Part shown: positions 8,850 through 17,775 of the stretch, piece after piece
Layout: every line of letters begins with the position of its first letter
Numbering within the stretch: the stretch's first letter is position 1
Assembly (NCBI GenBank): GCA_902490585.1
Contig: CABUEI010000001.1
Span: forward strand, 124,001-188,000
DNA from: an uncultured Oscillospiraceae bacterium
GTDB lineage: Bacteria; Bacillota; Clostridia; Oscillospirales; Ruminococcaceae
Direction: 5' to 3'
Length of the DNA: 64,000 nucleotides
Program-made: the position numbers and the translations under genes
The notes under the pieces: generated by a model
Databases searched by the model: none
What the model saw: the letters and a program-made list of their open reading frames with translations, nothing else
Told to the model about the DNA's origin: nothing

Positions 8850-11273
8850 TCAGTTATAGCCGTATTTTCTCCATGACCTTGAGCTTGACGAGCCGAGTGT
8901 ACCAATCTCGCCGCCGGAATTTGATATCAGCTTTTCCATATAGTCAAAGCGTGCATCTTCCTTTGCTTCACCGGTAAGACCGCTTGTAAATCTGTCGTAG
9001 TAGTCATAAGGAATTGTCGCCATGAATGTAAGCGATGTATTGGGCATCTCATAGTCCGAAACGATAAGACCGCCGAGCATCGCAAAACCGCCCTGTCCCA
9101 AACTGCTTATGCCGAATGTCATGTACGGTGCGTATACAAATCCACAGAACGTATTGTACTGGGAGTTGAAATTAAGATTGCTGTTCTTGTTTATTGCAAC
9201 TACAAACAAGTTGTTATGAAGTCCTCCGCTGCTATTGTACTTATCAACGGTGCTCTGCTTGAACACTGTACGTAGTTTCATGTTTGTATCTGTTGTACGC
9301 ATTATATTTTCAACAGCTTCCTGTGTGAAACCTGTTGTATTTGTGATTTTACCGTCTGCGCTGATAGAGTTCGGGAGAATTTCTTTGAGCAGGTTGTAGT
9401 GACCCATGAACAGACGTGTCTGTGCAAAGTATGTTACACCATCGCCTACTACGAATATTACACTGCCCTTACCTCTTGTCAGAACGCTGAACCAACCCTG
9501 GAACGTACCTGTAGGTTCATTGTTCCAACGGAAGCAGTTGAACTTGCTCTTATCTGCATCCTTGTTTGAGAATTTGTACTGGTCCTTACCTGTCTGCTCC
9601 ATATAGCAGTTCGCAGGAAGGTAAACGTACATATCTATGTCCTTACCGTCGGGCATTGTGGTATCGAATATTACGTTATATCCGTCCCAGTTTGCTTCTA
9701 CGCTTGCATTGGGATCCCACTTGCCTGCCGTTATACGCATATCTTCAACTACAACGTACTGACCGAATTTTTCGGCAGATACGACAAGTTGATTCTTTGT
9801 GCTTCCCGTGCCGGCAAATCTTGAATCCTGTATAGCAGGGTCTGTCTTGTTGTCGAACTGGTAATTGATAGGCTCTACGCTGTAAGAACCGTCATCGTTG
9901 ATAAACTTCTTGGTCATGTTCCAGTTTGTATACTCGGGGTTGCCGACCTTTTCGTTTATCTTAGCCTTTACATTTGTGAGTGATTCGCAAGTGCCGCTGT
10001 CAGAGGGCCATACATAGTTGTAAGCCGCTGTTCCGCCTGCGAGCGAACGTGCCTTATCCATAGAAGCTCGGAGGGCGTTATATGCACTGGCGTTGTCGCC
10101 GTTCTTTGCTTCAAAACGTATAGAAGCGTCTGAATAATCGAATATTCTGCTGTCGTCAATGCCGTGTGATTTTATCCAGCTCTTCTGTGCGCCGAAAACG
10201 CTTGAACCGGAGCAGAGATATACATTACCGCCGACTGTAAGACCGCCGGGGAACTTGTCGCCTGTGTTTACATCCTTGTCGATAAACACATCACCGTTGA
10301 CATAAACCTTGCCTATGTACTGTTCGTTACCGAAGAATGCGGCATCGCCGTTTACATAAATCTCACAGTTGGAATCATCACTGGGACGACCGCTTATATA
10401 GTCGCCGACTACATAAACGTCGGTGTCGCTCTTGTAATTGAACGATGTACCCTGTATCAGATTTCCGCCGACTCTTATACGTCCGCCGTTGAGGTTCATT
10501 GCACCCTGACCGCCGTTATATGTAAGAATCAGGTTGTTTCCGACTGTAATATCGAACGTTCTGCTTCCGCCCGAGTTGATAGGAGCATTGTTGATCGAAA
10601 GCGTACCCGCACTGATAATTTCGGCAAGAATATTGATTCCGCTGTTGTTTCCGTTTGTTCCGTCCGAACCTATCTGGCTGTACTCGTTATCGAGGTACAT
10701 TGTCGAGGTTACCTTCATACCCGACATGAATACGTCATTGGGCGCATATCCCGTTGATGTGAAGAATCTGTCAAATGAGTACGGTTTTGAAACGAGCGTG
10801 AACTCACCGATAGAAGTTACTGTTGAGCTTTCGCCGTTTACGACTACCTCTGTTTCGACCTTTATTGTCTGCTTTTCGTCGCCGCTGTCACCGCTCACCT
10901 TTGTTACGGTAACCTTGTAATCACCAAGACCGCCTGCAAGTTCTGCAAAGGCGTCGGTGCCATCGCCCTTTGTTGTAAGCGACTGGTTGGGAGCAAGTGC
11001 GATGATAGCGTCAACGAACGCATCTTCTGATTTTGTATTTAAATACTCGGTTACAAGGTCGTTAAGCGATACGGCACTCTGATATGACTGTTCATCGCCG
11101 TACTTGATTTCAACCTGCTGTCGTGCGGAAATAGTAGAATAATAAACCGCCGATGCAAGTACTATCATAACCGTCATTATGGCAATGATGAAGAATAAAA
11201 CGCTACCCTTGCCGCCTTTCAGCCGCAACAACGCCTTTTTCATCATTAACGCTTTTCTGTTATGTTTGTTCAT
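8850..11273 (-). CDS. Large PilX-like membrane-anchored protein with bactofilin-like repeats
   Basis: 807 residues. The N-terminus has a Lys/Arg cluster and then one hydrophobic segment (about residues 25-48, FFIIAIMTVMIVLASAVYY), as in PilX-type minor pilin-associated proteins, without a clear GFTLIE leader. Around residues 230-360 there is a run of short strands of the form VGGNLI, VVGDYI, VNGDAAF, VNGDVFI, VGGNVYL, resembling a bactofilin/beta-helix ladder. The C-terminal half (FAMLGGLIVSDYE...) resembles DUF7305-like tails often seen in clostridial pilus clusters. Located in the operon between the pilO-like gene and the prepilins, 42 bp from the former. A role in pilus assembly or adhesion is inferred from context. 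Confidence 0.7.
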   Translation of the reverse strand: MNKHNRKALMMKKALLRLKGGKGSVLFFIIAIMTVMIVLASAVYYSTISARQQVEIKYGDEQSYQSAVSLNDLVTEYLNTKSEDAFVDAIIALAPNQSLTTKGDGTDAFAELAGGLGDYKVTVTKVSGDSGDEKQTIKVETEVVVNGESSTVTSIGEFTLVSKPYSFDRFFTSTGYAPNDVFMSGMKVTSTMYLDNEYSQIGSDGTNGNNSGINILAEIISAGTLSINNAPINSGGSRTFDITVGNNLILTYNGGQGAMNLNGGRIRVGGNLIQGTSFNYKSDTDVYVVGDYISGRPSDDSNCEIYVNGDAAFFGNEQYIGKVYVNGDVFIDKDVNTGDKFPGGLTVGGNVYLCSGSSVFGAQKSWIKSHGIDDSRIFDYSDASIRFEAKNGDNASAYNALRASMDKARSLAGGTAAYNYVWPSDSGTCESLTNVKAKINEKVGNPEYTNWNMTKKFINDDGSYSVEPINYQFDNKTDPAIQDSRFAGTGSTKNQLVVSAEKFGQYVVVEDMRITAGKWDPNASVEANWDGYNVIFDTTMPDGKDIDMYVYLPANCYMEQTGKDQYKFSNKDADKSKFNCFRWNNEPTGTFQGWFSVLTRGKGSVIFVVGDGVTYFAQTRLFMGHYNLLKEILPNSISADGKITNTTGFTQEAVENIMRTTDTNMKLRTVFKQSTVDKYNSSGGLHNNLFVVAINKNSNLNFNSQYNTFCGFVYAPYMTFGISSLGQGGFAMLGGLIVSDYEMPNTSLTFMATIPYDYYDRFTSGLTGEAKEDARFDYMEKLISNSGGEIGTLGSSSSRSWRKYGYN

Positions 11274-11315
11274 AGCGTTTCATCCTTTCATTCCTTACCG
11301 AATCAAGCCGTGTGA

Positions 11316-12134
11316 TTACTCGGCTGTGCTGTTGTTTGCAAAGGGATCTGCAACAGGCTGGATGCACAGGAGGTTTACAGTGAAATCCATCGTGTAATCC
11401 GATGTTGCACCCGATTCACCGGTGCTTGAGTTTTCAGTCATCTGATAGCTTATAGCAGAAACCGAAACTGCCTTGCCGATTACATTTCCGTCAGCATCCT
11501 TCACACTGTCGTCATACTTGCCCGAATAGAGCAGATCCGCAAAGTCGTGGAGGTTCTGAAGCTTGTTGGAGCTTGCTGTAAACGATACTGTTACAGAACC
11601 TACTGTTACAGGGTCGCTTGCGGCAAGAAGTGTTGCCTGGAGCTTTTTCGCATACATAACAAGCTCTCTTGTGCTGAGCTTGGATAAATCTGTCTGTGTA
11701 TCGGCAGGTGTTTCAACAACTGTGTTTGCAAAGTCTTTCAGGGGATATGTAACTTCTGTTGGAGCAAATACCGATACTGAAAGTGACTGTGTTGAGAAAG
11801 GCGAAATCGTAAGACCGTCAATCTTGATGTCCTTACCCTTTGCGATAAACTTACGCATGATTTCGTCTGCCTCATATTCTGTGAGGTCGCTGAAGAATTT
11901 ATCTGCGAGGTTCTTACCGTCTTCGTAAGCCTGGCTTATTTCGCCGTCGATCGTTGATTCATGTTCAAGCTGTGTCAGTATTGTCTGATACTGCTGTTTT
12001 ACGCTTGCAAGCTGTTTGTTGTTGTCGCCTATCTTATTGAAGTTGGGGAGAATAAATACGAATATGCCTACGCCAACTATTGCGGCAACTAAAAATACAA
12101 TTATAAGGATTCGTTCCTGTTTACTGATCTTCAT
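11316..12134 (-). CDS. PilO-like pilus inner-membrane protein
   Basis: 272 residues. A short cytoplasmic start (MKISKQER), one TM segment (ILIIVFLVAAIVGVGIFVFI), a coiled-coil stretch to about residue 70, then an alpha/beta region. This is the PilO/GspM plan, and the gene follows directly after pilMN (21 bp), where pilO is expected. Sequence similarity to known PilO is weak by eye, so the name rests on topology and synteny. It would form the alignment subcomplex with the PilN part of the neighbour. Confidence 0.7.
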   Translation of the reverse strand: MKISKQERILIIVFLVAAIVGVGIFVFILPNFNKIGDNNKQLASVKQQYQTILTQLEHESTIDGEISQAYEDGKNLADKFFSDLTEYEADEIMRKFIAKGKDIKIDGLTISPFSTQSLSVSVFAPTEVTYPLKDFANTVVETPADTQTDLSKLSTRELVMYAKKLQATLLAASDPVTVGSVTVSFTASSNKLQNLHDFADLLYSGKYDDSVKDADGNVIGKAVSVSAISYQMTENSSTGESGATSDYTMDFTVNLLCIQPVADPFANNSTAE

Positions 12135-12155
12135 GTTCTGTATGTCCTTTCCCCG

Positions 12156-13820
12156 TTACTGTGCCGTTGACTCGGTAGTTGATGCAGTAGCATTCGGGTC
12201 TGTTGCCGAAGAGGTTGCATCTCCTGCCTGACCTGCATTTGCATTGTTCTCAATCATGCTGTTTGCCGTATCCTCATCAACAGTAATGTTGTTACCTGCC
12301 TTGAGAAGCATCGTAAGGCTGAACTCAACGGTTTCCTTACCGTCTTCACCACGTTCAACCGTGTAACCGGTATAAGTGATATTCTCAAAATATCCCTGGT
12401 CTATAAGCGCCCTGACATACTGCGAAGGCTGTGACTGATCCTTACAGGTGAATGTTGCCTGTACAGTGTAATCCGATATATCAACCGCATCAATAAGCTT
12501 CATGCCGTCGAGTTTCTTACGGATGTCATCGGCTGTAACGCTCTCGATACCGTCCTGCTTTGCCGTGAACGGTTCTCTGAGCATCTTGTATACATTCGTT
12601 GTGCCCTTGGGCATATAGTTGTACATCAGCTCTGCATTAGCTATGGAATCCTTATAGCTCTGGAAGTTTGCAAGTACGCCTTCCTTCTGCTGTAAAGTCG
12701 TAAGTCTTGTCTGAAGGTCGGTGTCGTTTATCTGAGCCTGAACCTTTGTTATCTCACCCTTGATGCTGTTGTTGATAACATCTACAACAACGTTTGCGCC
12801 GATTACTGCAAGTACGCTGATTGCGGCTGCAGCACCGAGTCCGATAAAGAACGTGTTAAGACCTTTACTCTCTCTTGCGGCTGTTGTTGCAAGAAGATTG
12901 ATATGCTCAAGTTCCTTGTTAACTTTATAGAGAGCACCGATCGCATTTGCGTATACAGTGAACTCAAAGTCTGCTCTCGATGCGATTGTAGTGGGAGCAC
13001 TCAGTATGTGACAGGGAACGTTGAAGCCCGAAACGGTGTTTGTAAGAGCGATAAAGTCGCCTATCTCACCGTAGAACATCATTTCCTTGATGGGCTTCAT
13101 GTCCTTTCTTGACTGGAAGAACTGGAACATTCTGAACAAGTTATCATAAATAGCCTGGTTTACATAGTCCTCTGCATTGTTGTAATCGGCAGGGTCGATC
13201 TTGAAATATCTCGAGAATGAAAGAACGTTGTCTTCATAAAGGTTGATATTTAAGAATTCCTTGTCTATCTGAACAAGTAAGAGCGGCATATAGTCCGACA
13301 TCTTGGGAGTGTTCTGGATAAGACGTGAAATAGCGTTATTGGAAATGTTTACGGCTTTCAGCGAAAGACCCATGTGGGTAAACAGCTTTACATATCCGTC
13401 AACAAGACGCTGGGGACAAGCCGTTGCAAGAACCTTGATGAGAGGATTCTTGTTTTCATCAACAGTTTCACCTACGATAGTATATGAAATGTTGTAATCA
13501 CCCGATATACCCATGTTGCTTCCGATCATAGCCTCGATAGCGGCTGAGTTTGAAAGTTTCTTGGGCTTGGGGAGCATAAGCTCCTTATAGAGTATCGAAC
13601 TCGAGCTGATTGATACGATAGTATCCTTTTCCTTGATAGCTCTCGTGTTGATCATATCAATGATTTCAGCCGCAACCAGCGGAACATCGGCTATATAGCC
13701 GTTTGAAACGAGTCCTTTTTCGATCTCTCTGAAATCAACTTCGTCTATCTTGATCTTTGTGCCCTGTGATGAACCACGGACGAGTTTGATTTGTCTGTCG
13801 GTAATATCAATAGATAACAT
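12156..13820 (-). CDS. PilM-PilN fusion protein
   Basis: 554 residues. The first 300 or so form an actin-like PilM domain (MLSIDITDRQIKLVRG, later LLLVQIDKEFLNINLYED and ANAIGALYK). Immediately after comes HINLLATTAARE, the conserved PilN N-terminal peptide that normally docks into PilM, then a TM segment (about 325-348), coiled coil, and a ferredoxin-like periplasm-facing domain as in PilN. In most bacteria these are separate, adjacent genes. The C-terminal 25 residues are Asn/Ala/Ser/Thr-rich. ATG 13820, 57 bp after pilC. The fusion keeps the cytoplasmic ring tethered to the membrane alignment complex. Confidence 0.85.
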   Translation of the reverse strand: MLSIDITDRQIKLVRGSSQGTKIKIDEVDFREIEKGLVSNGYIADVPLVAAEIIDMINTRAIKEKDTIVSISSSSILYKELMLPKPKKLSNSAAIEAMIGSNMGISGDYNISYTIVGETVDENKNPLIKVLATACPQRLVDGYVKLFTHMGLSLKAVNISNNAISRLIQNTPKMSDYMPLLLVQIDKEFLNINLYEDNVLSFSRYFKIDPADYNNAEDYVNQAIYDNLFRMFQFFQSRKDMKPIKEMMFYGEIGDFIALTNTVSGFNVPCHILSAPTTIASRADFEFTVYANAIGALYKVNKELEHINLLATTAARESKGLNTFFIGLGAAAAISVLAVIGANVVVDVINNSIKGEITKVQAQINDTDLQTRLTTLQQKEGVLANFQSYKDSIANAELMYNYMPKGTTNVYKMLREPFTAKQDGIESVTADDIRKKLDGMKLIDAVDISDYTVQATFTCKDQSQPSQYVRALIDQGYFENITYTGYTVERGEDGKETVEFSLTMLLKAGNNITVDEDTANSMIENNANAGQAGDATSSATDPNATASTTESTAQ

Positions 13821-13877
13821 ATATCAAATTTCCTTCCTGCTTATTAGGTTGATTTTTGTTGCTGTTTCGCTGTGTCT

Positions 13878-15077
13878 TTAAGTATTGCCCATACCTTCCA
13901 TACCGGAGTAGAGTATCGGGAATACACCTGCAAGTAAGCAACCTACCATAGCACCCATAAGTATGATCATGACAGGTTCCATAAGACCTACAAGTCGTGA
14001 AATTGCCGAGTCGGCTTCATCATCGTAATAATCCGATGATTTTGCAAGTATAGTATCAAGAGTACCTGACTCCTCACCGACATAAACGATTGATACGAAC
14101 ATACCGTCAAATACGTTTATTCTGCCCATGGCTACCGAGAGCGACTCGCCTCGTTTAACGTTTTCAATGACATCTTCAAACTGCTTGATAATATATGTAT
14201 TGCCCAGCGTGCCTACCGACTTCTCAATACAGTCTACCATCTGAAGACCGGAAGAGAAGAGGTTTGACATTGTACGGGCAAAACGTGCCGTGTAAATTGT
14301 GCGGAGTAGTTTTCCGACCTTTGGCATTTTAAGAAGCATTTCGTCCCATTTGAGCTTAGTTGACGGGGTCTTTATGATAAGTCTGAGAGCTATTACTATC
14401 GCAATTGCGACAATAACCAGAATGTACCACTGATTTATCATAAAGTCACTTATGCCGAATATTGCGGCTGACAGCGGCGGCATCTCGGTATCGCCTGCGA
14501 GGTCACGGAACATAGGCATGATCATCGTGAACATGGCAATCATGATAACTACCAGCAGTACAAGGAGTACGATAGGGTAAATCATAGCACCCTTGATCTT
14601 GTTCTGCGTCTTGCTGTCCTTTGCATAGTGCTCAGATACACGGTTCATAATTACATCAAGGTTACCTGACGCTTCACCGGCACCGACCATGCTGACGAAC
14701 AGTGACGGGAATACGCCGGGCTTAGTAGCGATAGCCTCCGAAAAACTACGACCTTTCTGTACTTCCTCATATATATCGAGCAGTACCTGCTTCTGTTTTT
14801 TGTTTTCGGACTGTGCCTGTAATATCTGCAAAGCCTTTACAAGACTTACACCCGATGTAAGCATCGCCGCAAGCTGACGGCAGAAGAAAGATAAGTCCTT
14901 TGTCTTGAACTTGAACTTGACATCAGCCGCCTTGTTCTTTGCTGCGTCCTTGTAGGACGTGCAGAACAAGCCTTTTTGTCGGAGCTTGTCAATAAGTTCT
15001 ACGGAATCTTCCGCCATTTCGGTACCTTTTACCTTTTTACCGTTAACGTCGGTAGCAACGTAAGTAAAAGTTGTCAC
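13878..15077 (-). CDS. pilC: PilC/GspF inner-membrane platform protein
   Basis: 399 residues. Two repeated T2SSF domains, each with helices and TM segments (TM near 167-190, 215-240 and 370-395), with the signature GEASGNLD and its second-copy partner GEESGTLD. It couples the PilB/PilT motors to pilin polymerisation. First gene of the minus-strand operon with a recognisable promoter 70 bp upstream. Start ATG 15077 is preceded by GGGGGATAACCAGT. Confidence 0.93.
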   Translation of the reverse strand: MTTFTYVATDVNGKKVKGTEMAEDSVELIDKLRQKGLFCTSYKDAAKNKAADVKFKFKTKDLSFFCRQLAAMLTSGVSLVKALQILQAQSENKKQKQVLLDIYEEVQKGRSFSEAIATKPGVFPSLFVSMVGAGEASGNLDVIMNRVSEHYAKDSKTQNKIKGAMIYPIVLLVLLVVIMIAMFTMIMPMFRDLAGDTEMPPLSAAIFGISDFMINQWYILVIVAIAIVIALRLIIKTPSTKLKWDEMLLKMPKVGKLLRTIYTARFARTMSNLFSSGLQMVDCIEKSVGTLGNTYIIKQFEDVIENVKRGESLSVAMGRINVFDGMFVSIVYVGEESGTLDTILAKSSDYYDDEADSAISRLVGLMEPVMIILMGAMVGCLLAGVFPILYSGMEGMGNT

Positions 15078-15147
15078 TGGTTATCCCCCATTCATCTTAA
15101 CAGAATAAAACAACTTCCATATCAAATGGAAATTATTATATAACAAA

Positions 15148-15176
15148 ATTATACCATAAGTCTTTACGAATAGCAA
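15148..15176 (-). promoter_or_regulatory. Sigma-70 promoter of the pilC-pilMN operon
   Basis: On the minus strand TTGCTA (15176-15171), 17-base spacer, TATAAT (15153-15148). It lies about 70 bp upstream of pilC. Confidence 0.7.
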
Positions 15177-15225
15177 GAAAACTTTGGTGGCATATCAAAC
15201 AATTTTCTCGCCGAAAATTTATGAA

Positions 15226-15261
15226 AAATTGCCGAAAAGCGAACTGTGTTTTCGGCAATTT
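15226..15261 (-). terminator. Terminator serving deoD
   Basis: 13-bp inverted repeat AAATTGCCGAAAA/TTTTCGGCAATTT with a 10-base loop; minus-strand T run follows. A second small hairpin lies at 15201-15219. The distance from the deoD stop (about 110 bp) is long. Confidence 0.7.
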
Positions 15262-15370
15262 AAGGCATATTTTCGTGTTTTTTAATGCTTGTTATATACT
15301 GACAGCCATTCAGGGCATATACCGACAACATGGCAGTATACTATTTAAATATAATTATAGAAAACAGCGG

Positions 15371-16078
15371 TTACACATCAAGAGCGATTGTAATCATATC
15401 GGTAAGCGTCTTTTCACGTTCTTCGGGTGTTATATCTTCGGTTCCCGTAAGAGGATTGTTGGTTACCGTGCATATACACAGTGCCTTTTTGCCTGCGACG
15501 GCGGCATTCATATAGAGTGCGGCAGCTTCCATTTCGACTGCAAGAACGCCCATCTTCGACCATGCCGAAAGGCTGTTGGACGCATCATAATAGACTTCAC
15601 CCGTAAGAACATTTCCGACATGAGCGGTTATGTTTTTCTCTGTGGTAAGCTCATACGCTCTTTTAACCAGTCCGAAATCGGCAATCGGTGCAAATGTTCC
15701 GGGCAATCCGTACTGCCTGTCAACATTGGTGTCATGGCAAGCTCCCTGTGCAATTATTACATCTCTGGGCTGAACCTGCGGTACAAGTGCACCCGCAGTT
15801 CCTATTCTGATAATCGTTTCGGCATTGTAGAAATTATACAGTTCATAGCTGTAAATTCCTATTGACGAAACACCCATCCCGCTACCCATCACGGTAACTT
15901 TCGAGCCCTTGTAATTGCCGGTGAAACCGAGCATATTTCTTGTATCATTAACGCAAACTGCGTCTGTAAGATAATTTTCAGCTATGAATTTTGCTCTGAG
16001 CGGGTCGCCCGGCATGAGAATTTTCTCTGCAATTTCTCCCATTTCTGCCTTTATGTGCGGTGTTGGTACATTTGACAT
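15371..16078 (-). CDS. deoD: DeoD-type purine nucleoside phosphorylase
   Basis: 235 residues, cytosolic hexamer. Phosphorolysis of purine (deoxy)nucleosides to base and (deoxy)ribose 1-phosphate. Family landmarks: MPGDPLRAKFIAE (phosphate site), MLGFTGNYKG, VMGSGMGVSS, VEMEAAALY (ribose site). In E. coli DeoD the base-binding general acid is Asp204 in TVSDH; here the aligned stretch is TVTNN, so that Asp is Asn (about residue 207). The partner Arg (EERE) is kept. This could shift 6-oxo/6-amino preference or lower the rate. Monocistronic. No other purine salvage gene is nearby. Confidence 0.93.
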   Translation of the reverse strand: MSNVPTPHIKAEMGEIAEKILMPGDPLRAKFIAENYLTDAVCVNDTRNMLGFTGNYKGSKVTVMGSGMGVSSIGIYSYELYNFYNAETIIRIGTAGALVPQVQPRDVIIAQGACHDTNVDRQYGLPGTFAPIADFGLVKRAYELTTEKNITAHVGNVLTGEVYYDASNSLSAWSKMGVLAVEMEAAALYMNAAVAGKKALCICTVTNNPLTGTEDITPEEREKTLTDMITIALDV

Positions 16079-16406
16079 ATATCTTTTCCTTTCTTAAACC
16101 GTGCCTTTAAATGCGGCATTATCGTTTGATTTTAACCTTCGGCAAGTAAATTTGCATCGTTTACAATCCATATTGCTACATATTTTTACATTTTATTGAA
16201 TTTTCGGCGCTAAAACCGTCAAATTTAATTCCATATAATGTATTTATGGTTACAAACGTGTAACAAATTCTTGTCCGTCAGCGTCCTTTGTTCACATATT
16301 ATACACTATTTCCGAAAAAATGTCCAGTTACATTTAAACGATTACACGGTTTTTTGTCAATCTGAACGAAAATTAAGCAGTTTAATAAAATTCAGTTAAA
16401 AGCCAC
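16079..16406. other. Intergenic region between deoD and the lipoprotein gene
   Basis: About 330 bp of AT-rich DNA. It contains a perfect 6-bp inverted repeat GTTACA-AACG-TGTAAC at 16249-16264 that could be an operator for deoD. I see no RNA gene or ORF here. Confidence 0.4.
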
Positions 16407-16435
16407 TTGACCGAAACGTAAAATTTCTGTATAAT
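16407..16435 (+). promoter_or_regulatory. Strong sigma-70 promoter for small lipoprotein
   Basis: TTGACC (16407-16412), 17-base spacer, TATAAT (16430-16435). The transcript would have an untranslated leader of about 60 nt. Confidence 0.85.
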
Positions 16436-16503
16436 TCATTTCAGTCGAACGACAGATTCGGCATTATAGATCGATACAAACTTACTGTAAGGAGATTAAA
16501 ACA

Positions 16504-16626
16504 ATGAAAAAGATTTTAGCTTTAGTAGCAGTAGTAGCTATGGTAGCAGCTATGGCAACAGCTTGCGGCAACAACACAACATCTTCAAACGTTGGTAGCT
16601 CAACAAACGTTTCTGAATCTAAGTAA
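16504..16626 (+). CDS. Tiny lipoprotein, 40 residues
   Basis: The reading frame encodes a Lys-Lys start, a hydrophobic core and a lipobox-like ATACG near residues 18-22 (Cys at 21), then a 19-residue mature tail made almost only of Asn, Ser, Thr and Gly, ending ESK. AAGGAGA lies 8 bases before the ATG. It has its own near-consensus promoter and a strong terminator 20 bp past the stop, so it is a complete, probably abundant, monocistronic gene. Signal peptidase II processing would leave a diacylated peptide of about 20 residues. I do not recognise the family. Possible roles include envelope filler or a source of a secreted signal-peptide fragment; both are speculation. Confidence 0.8.
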   Translation: MKKILALVAVVAMVAAMATACGNNTTSSNVGSSTNVSESK

Positions 16627-16645
16627 TCAGAAATAACGGAAAAAT

Positions 16646-16680
16646 ACCGGGAGTTCGTTTTTACGGACTCCCGGTTTTTC
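16646..16680. terminator. Bidirectional terminator
   Basis: 13-bp stem ACCGGGAGTTCGT/ACGGACTCCCGGT (one G-T pair), T run on the plus strand (TTTTTC) and on the minus strand (ATTTTTCC). It serves the lipoprotein gene and the convergent deacetylase gene. Confidence 0.92.
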
Positions 16681-16690
16681 TTTTTACTTT

Positions 16691-17551
16691 CTATAACGCA
16701 TTACTGTATTCTTCGCAAATCTGCCATACAGCCCTGCCGCTTTCCCTGTTATATCGGTTTATTACAATTCTGCCGTTTTGATTAAGACTGCACGGCAGTT
16801 CACAACAGGTCATAAACACCTCTGCACCTGTACTCTCTATCACATCTGCACTCCCCTCGCTGAGTGCTCCGAATGGATATGCAAACGAAACAGGTCTTAC
16901 ACCGGTCACTTTCTCAAGTTTGTCCGACAACGAAGAAATATCGTCATAAAGTGCTTTACGGTATTCTTTTTCGCTCTCGCCTGCCATTTTCGCACAACCG
17001 TTTCGTTCGCCGATGTTCGAGTGCATATTGTAGGTGTGATTTCCTATTTCCACATATCCGCTGTCGGAAAGTTTCTTTATCTCATTCCATGTGAGGTACG
17101 CATACGAAAGATGTTTTCCTTCTTCGTCTATTTCCGAATATTCGTCGGTATAACTGCCGACAATATTTACAACCGCTTTCATTCCGTATTTTTTCAAAAG
17201 CGGAAGAACGTAGTAAAGTCCCGTTTCATATCCGTCGTCAAAGGTTATCACCACCGTCTTTTCGGGAAGCTTTTCACCGTTCTTCCCGATTTTTGCAAGC
17301 TCGGACGGGAGCAGTGAAACATATCCGTTATCCGAAAGATATTTCAAATCGCTCTCCAGTTCGTCCGGTGTTATAATATATTTCCCCGACCTGCTCTCAT
17401 CTTTCAGTACCTGATGATACATAAGCCCGAGAAACCTGCTGTTTTCCTCATCTTCGGCGTATATTGCGGCACTGAGTACACCGAGCATTGCCGCTATGCA
17501 CATTATACCTGCGGTTATCGCCGCCGCAACGTATATTCTGCCGCTGTTCAA
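16691..17551 (-). CDS. Secreted/membrane polysaccharide deacetylase (CE4)
   Basis: 286 residues. An N-terminal TM/signal segment (about residues 8-30) precedes a NodB-homology domain: MYHQV, VITFDDGYETG (metal/catalytic Asp pair), and GNHTYNMHS carrying the metal-binding His residues. FAYPFGALS is the later conserved strand. It should deacetylate peptidoglycan or a surface glycan outside the membrane. It stands alone, divergent from the GT2 gene; a sporulation (PdaB-like) or cell-wall role is equally possible. Confidence 0.88.
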   Translation of the reverse strand: MNSGRIYVAAAITAGIMCIAAMLGVLSAAIYAEDEENSRFLGLMYHQVLKDESRSGKYIITPDELESDLKYLSDNGYVSLLPSELAKIGKNGEKLPEKTVVITFDDGYETGLYYVLPLLKKYGMKAVVNIVGSYTDEYSEIDEEGKHLSYAYLTWNEIKKLSDSGYVEIGNHTYNMHSNIGERNGCAKMAGESEKEYRKALYDDISSLSDKLEKVTGVRPVSFAYPFGALSEGSADVIESTGAEVFMTCCELPCSLNQNGRIVINRYNRESGRAVWQICEEYSNAL

Positions 17552-17660
17552 ACTATCATCTCCGTTTGTTCTTTTTGTTAAATTATCAGCTTTTAAAAGC
17601 CTGATTATTCGTTAAACTGCCGTAATTTTTTGTAAAACCGATTTTTCGTGAATTTTCCGA

Positions 17661-17689
17661 TTGACTGTTAAATTTCACGGTTGTATAAT
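17661..17689 (+). promoter_or_regulatory. Promoter of the GT2 gene
   Basis: TTGACT, 17-base spacer, TATAAT (17684-17689), about 85 bp upstream of the ATG. Confidence 0.75.
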
Positions 17690-17775
17690 TTATACAGCTT
17701 GATTCGTTTGTATTTATGACACAACAAAGTATAATTTTTCTATCTATAATCGTTTTCTAATCAGGAGAGGTAAAT

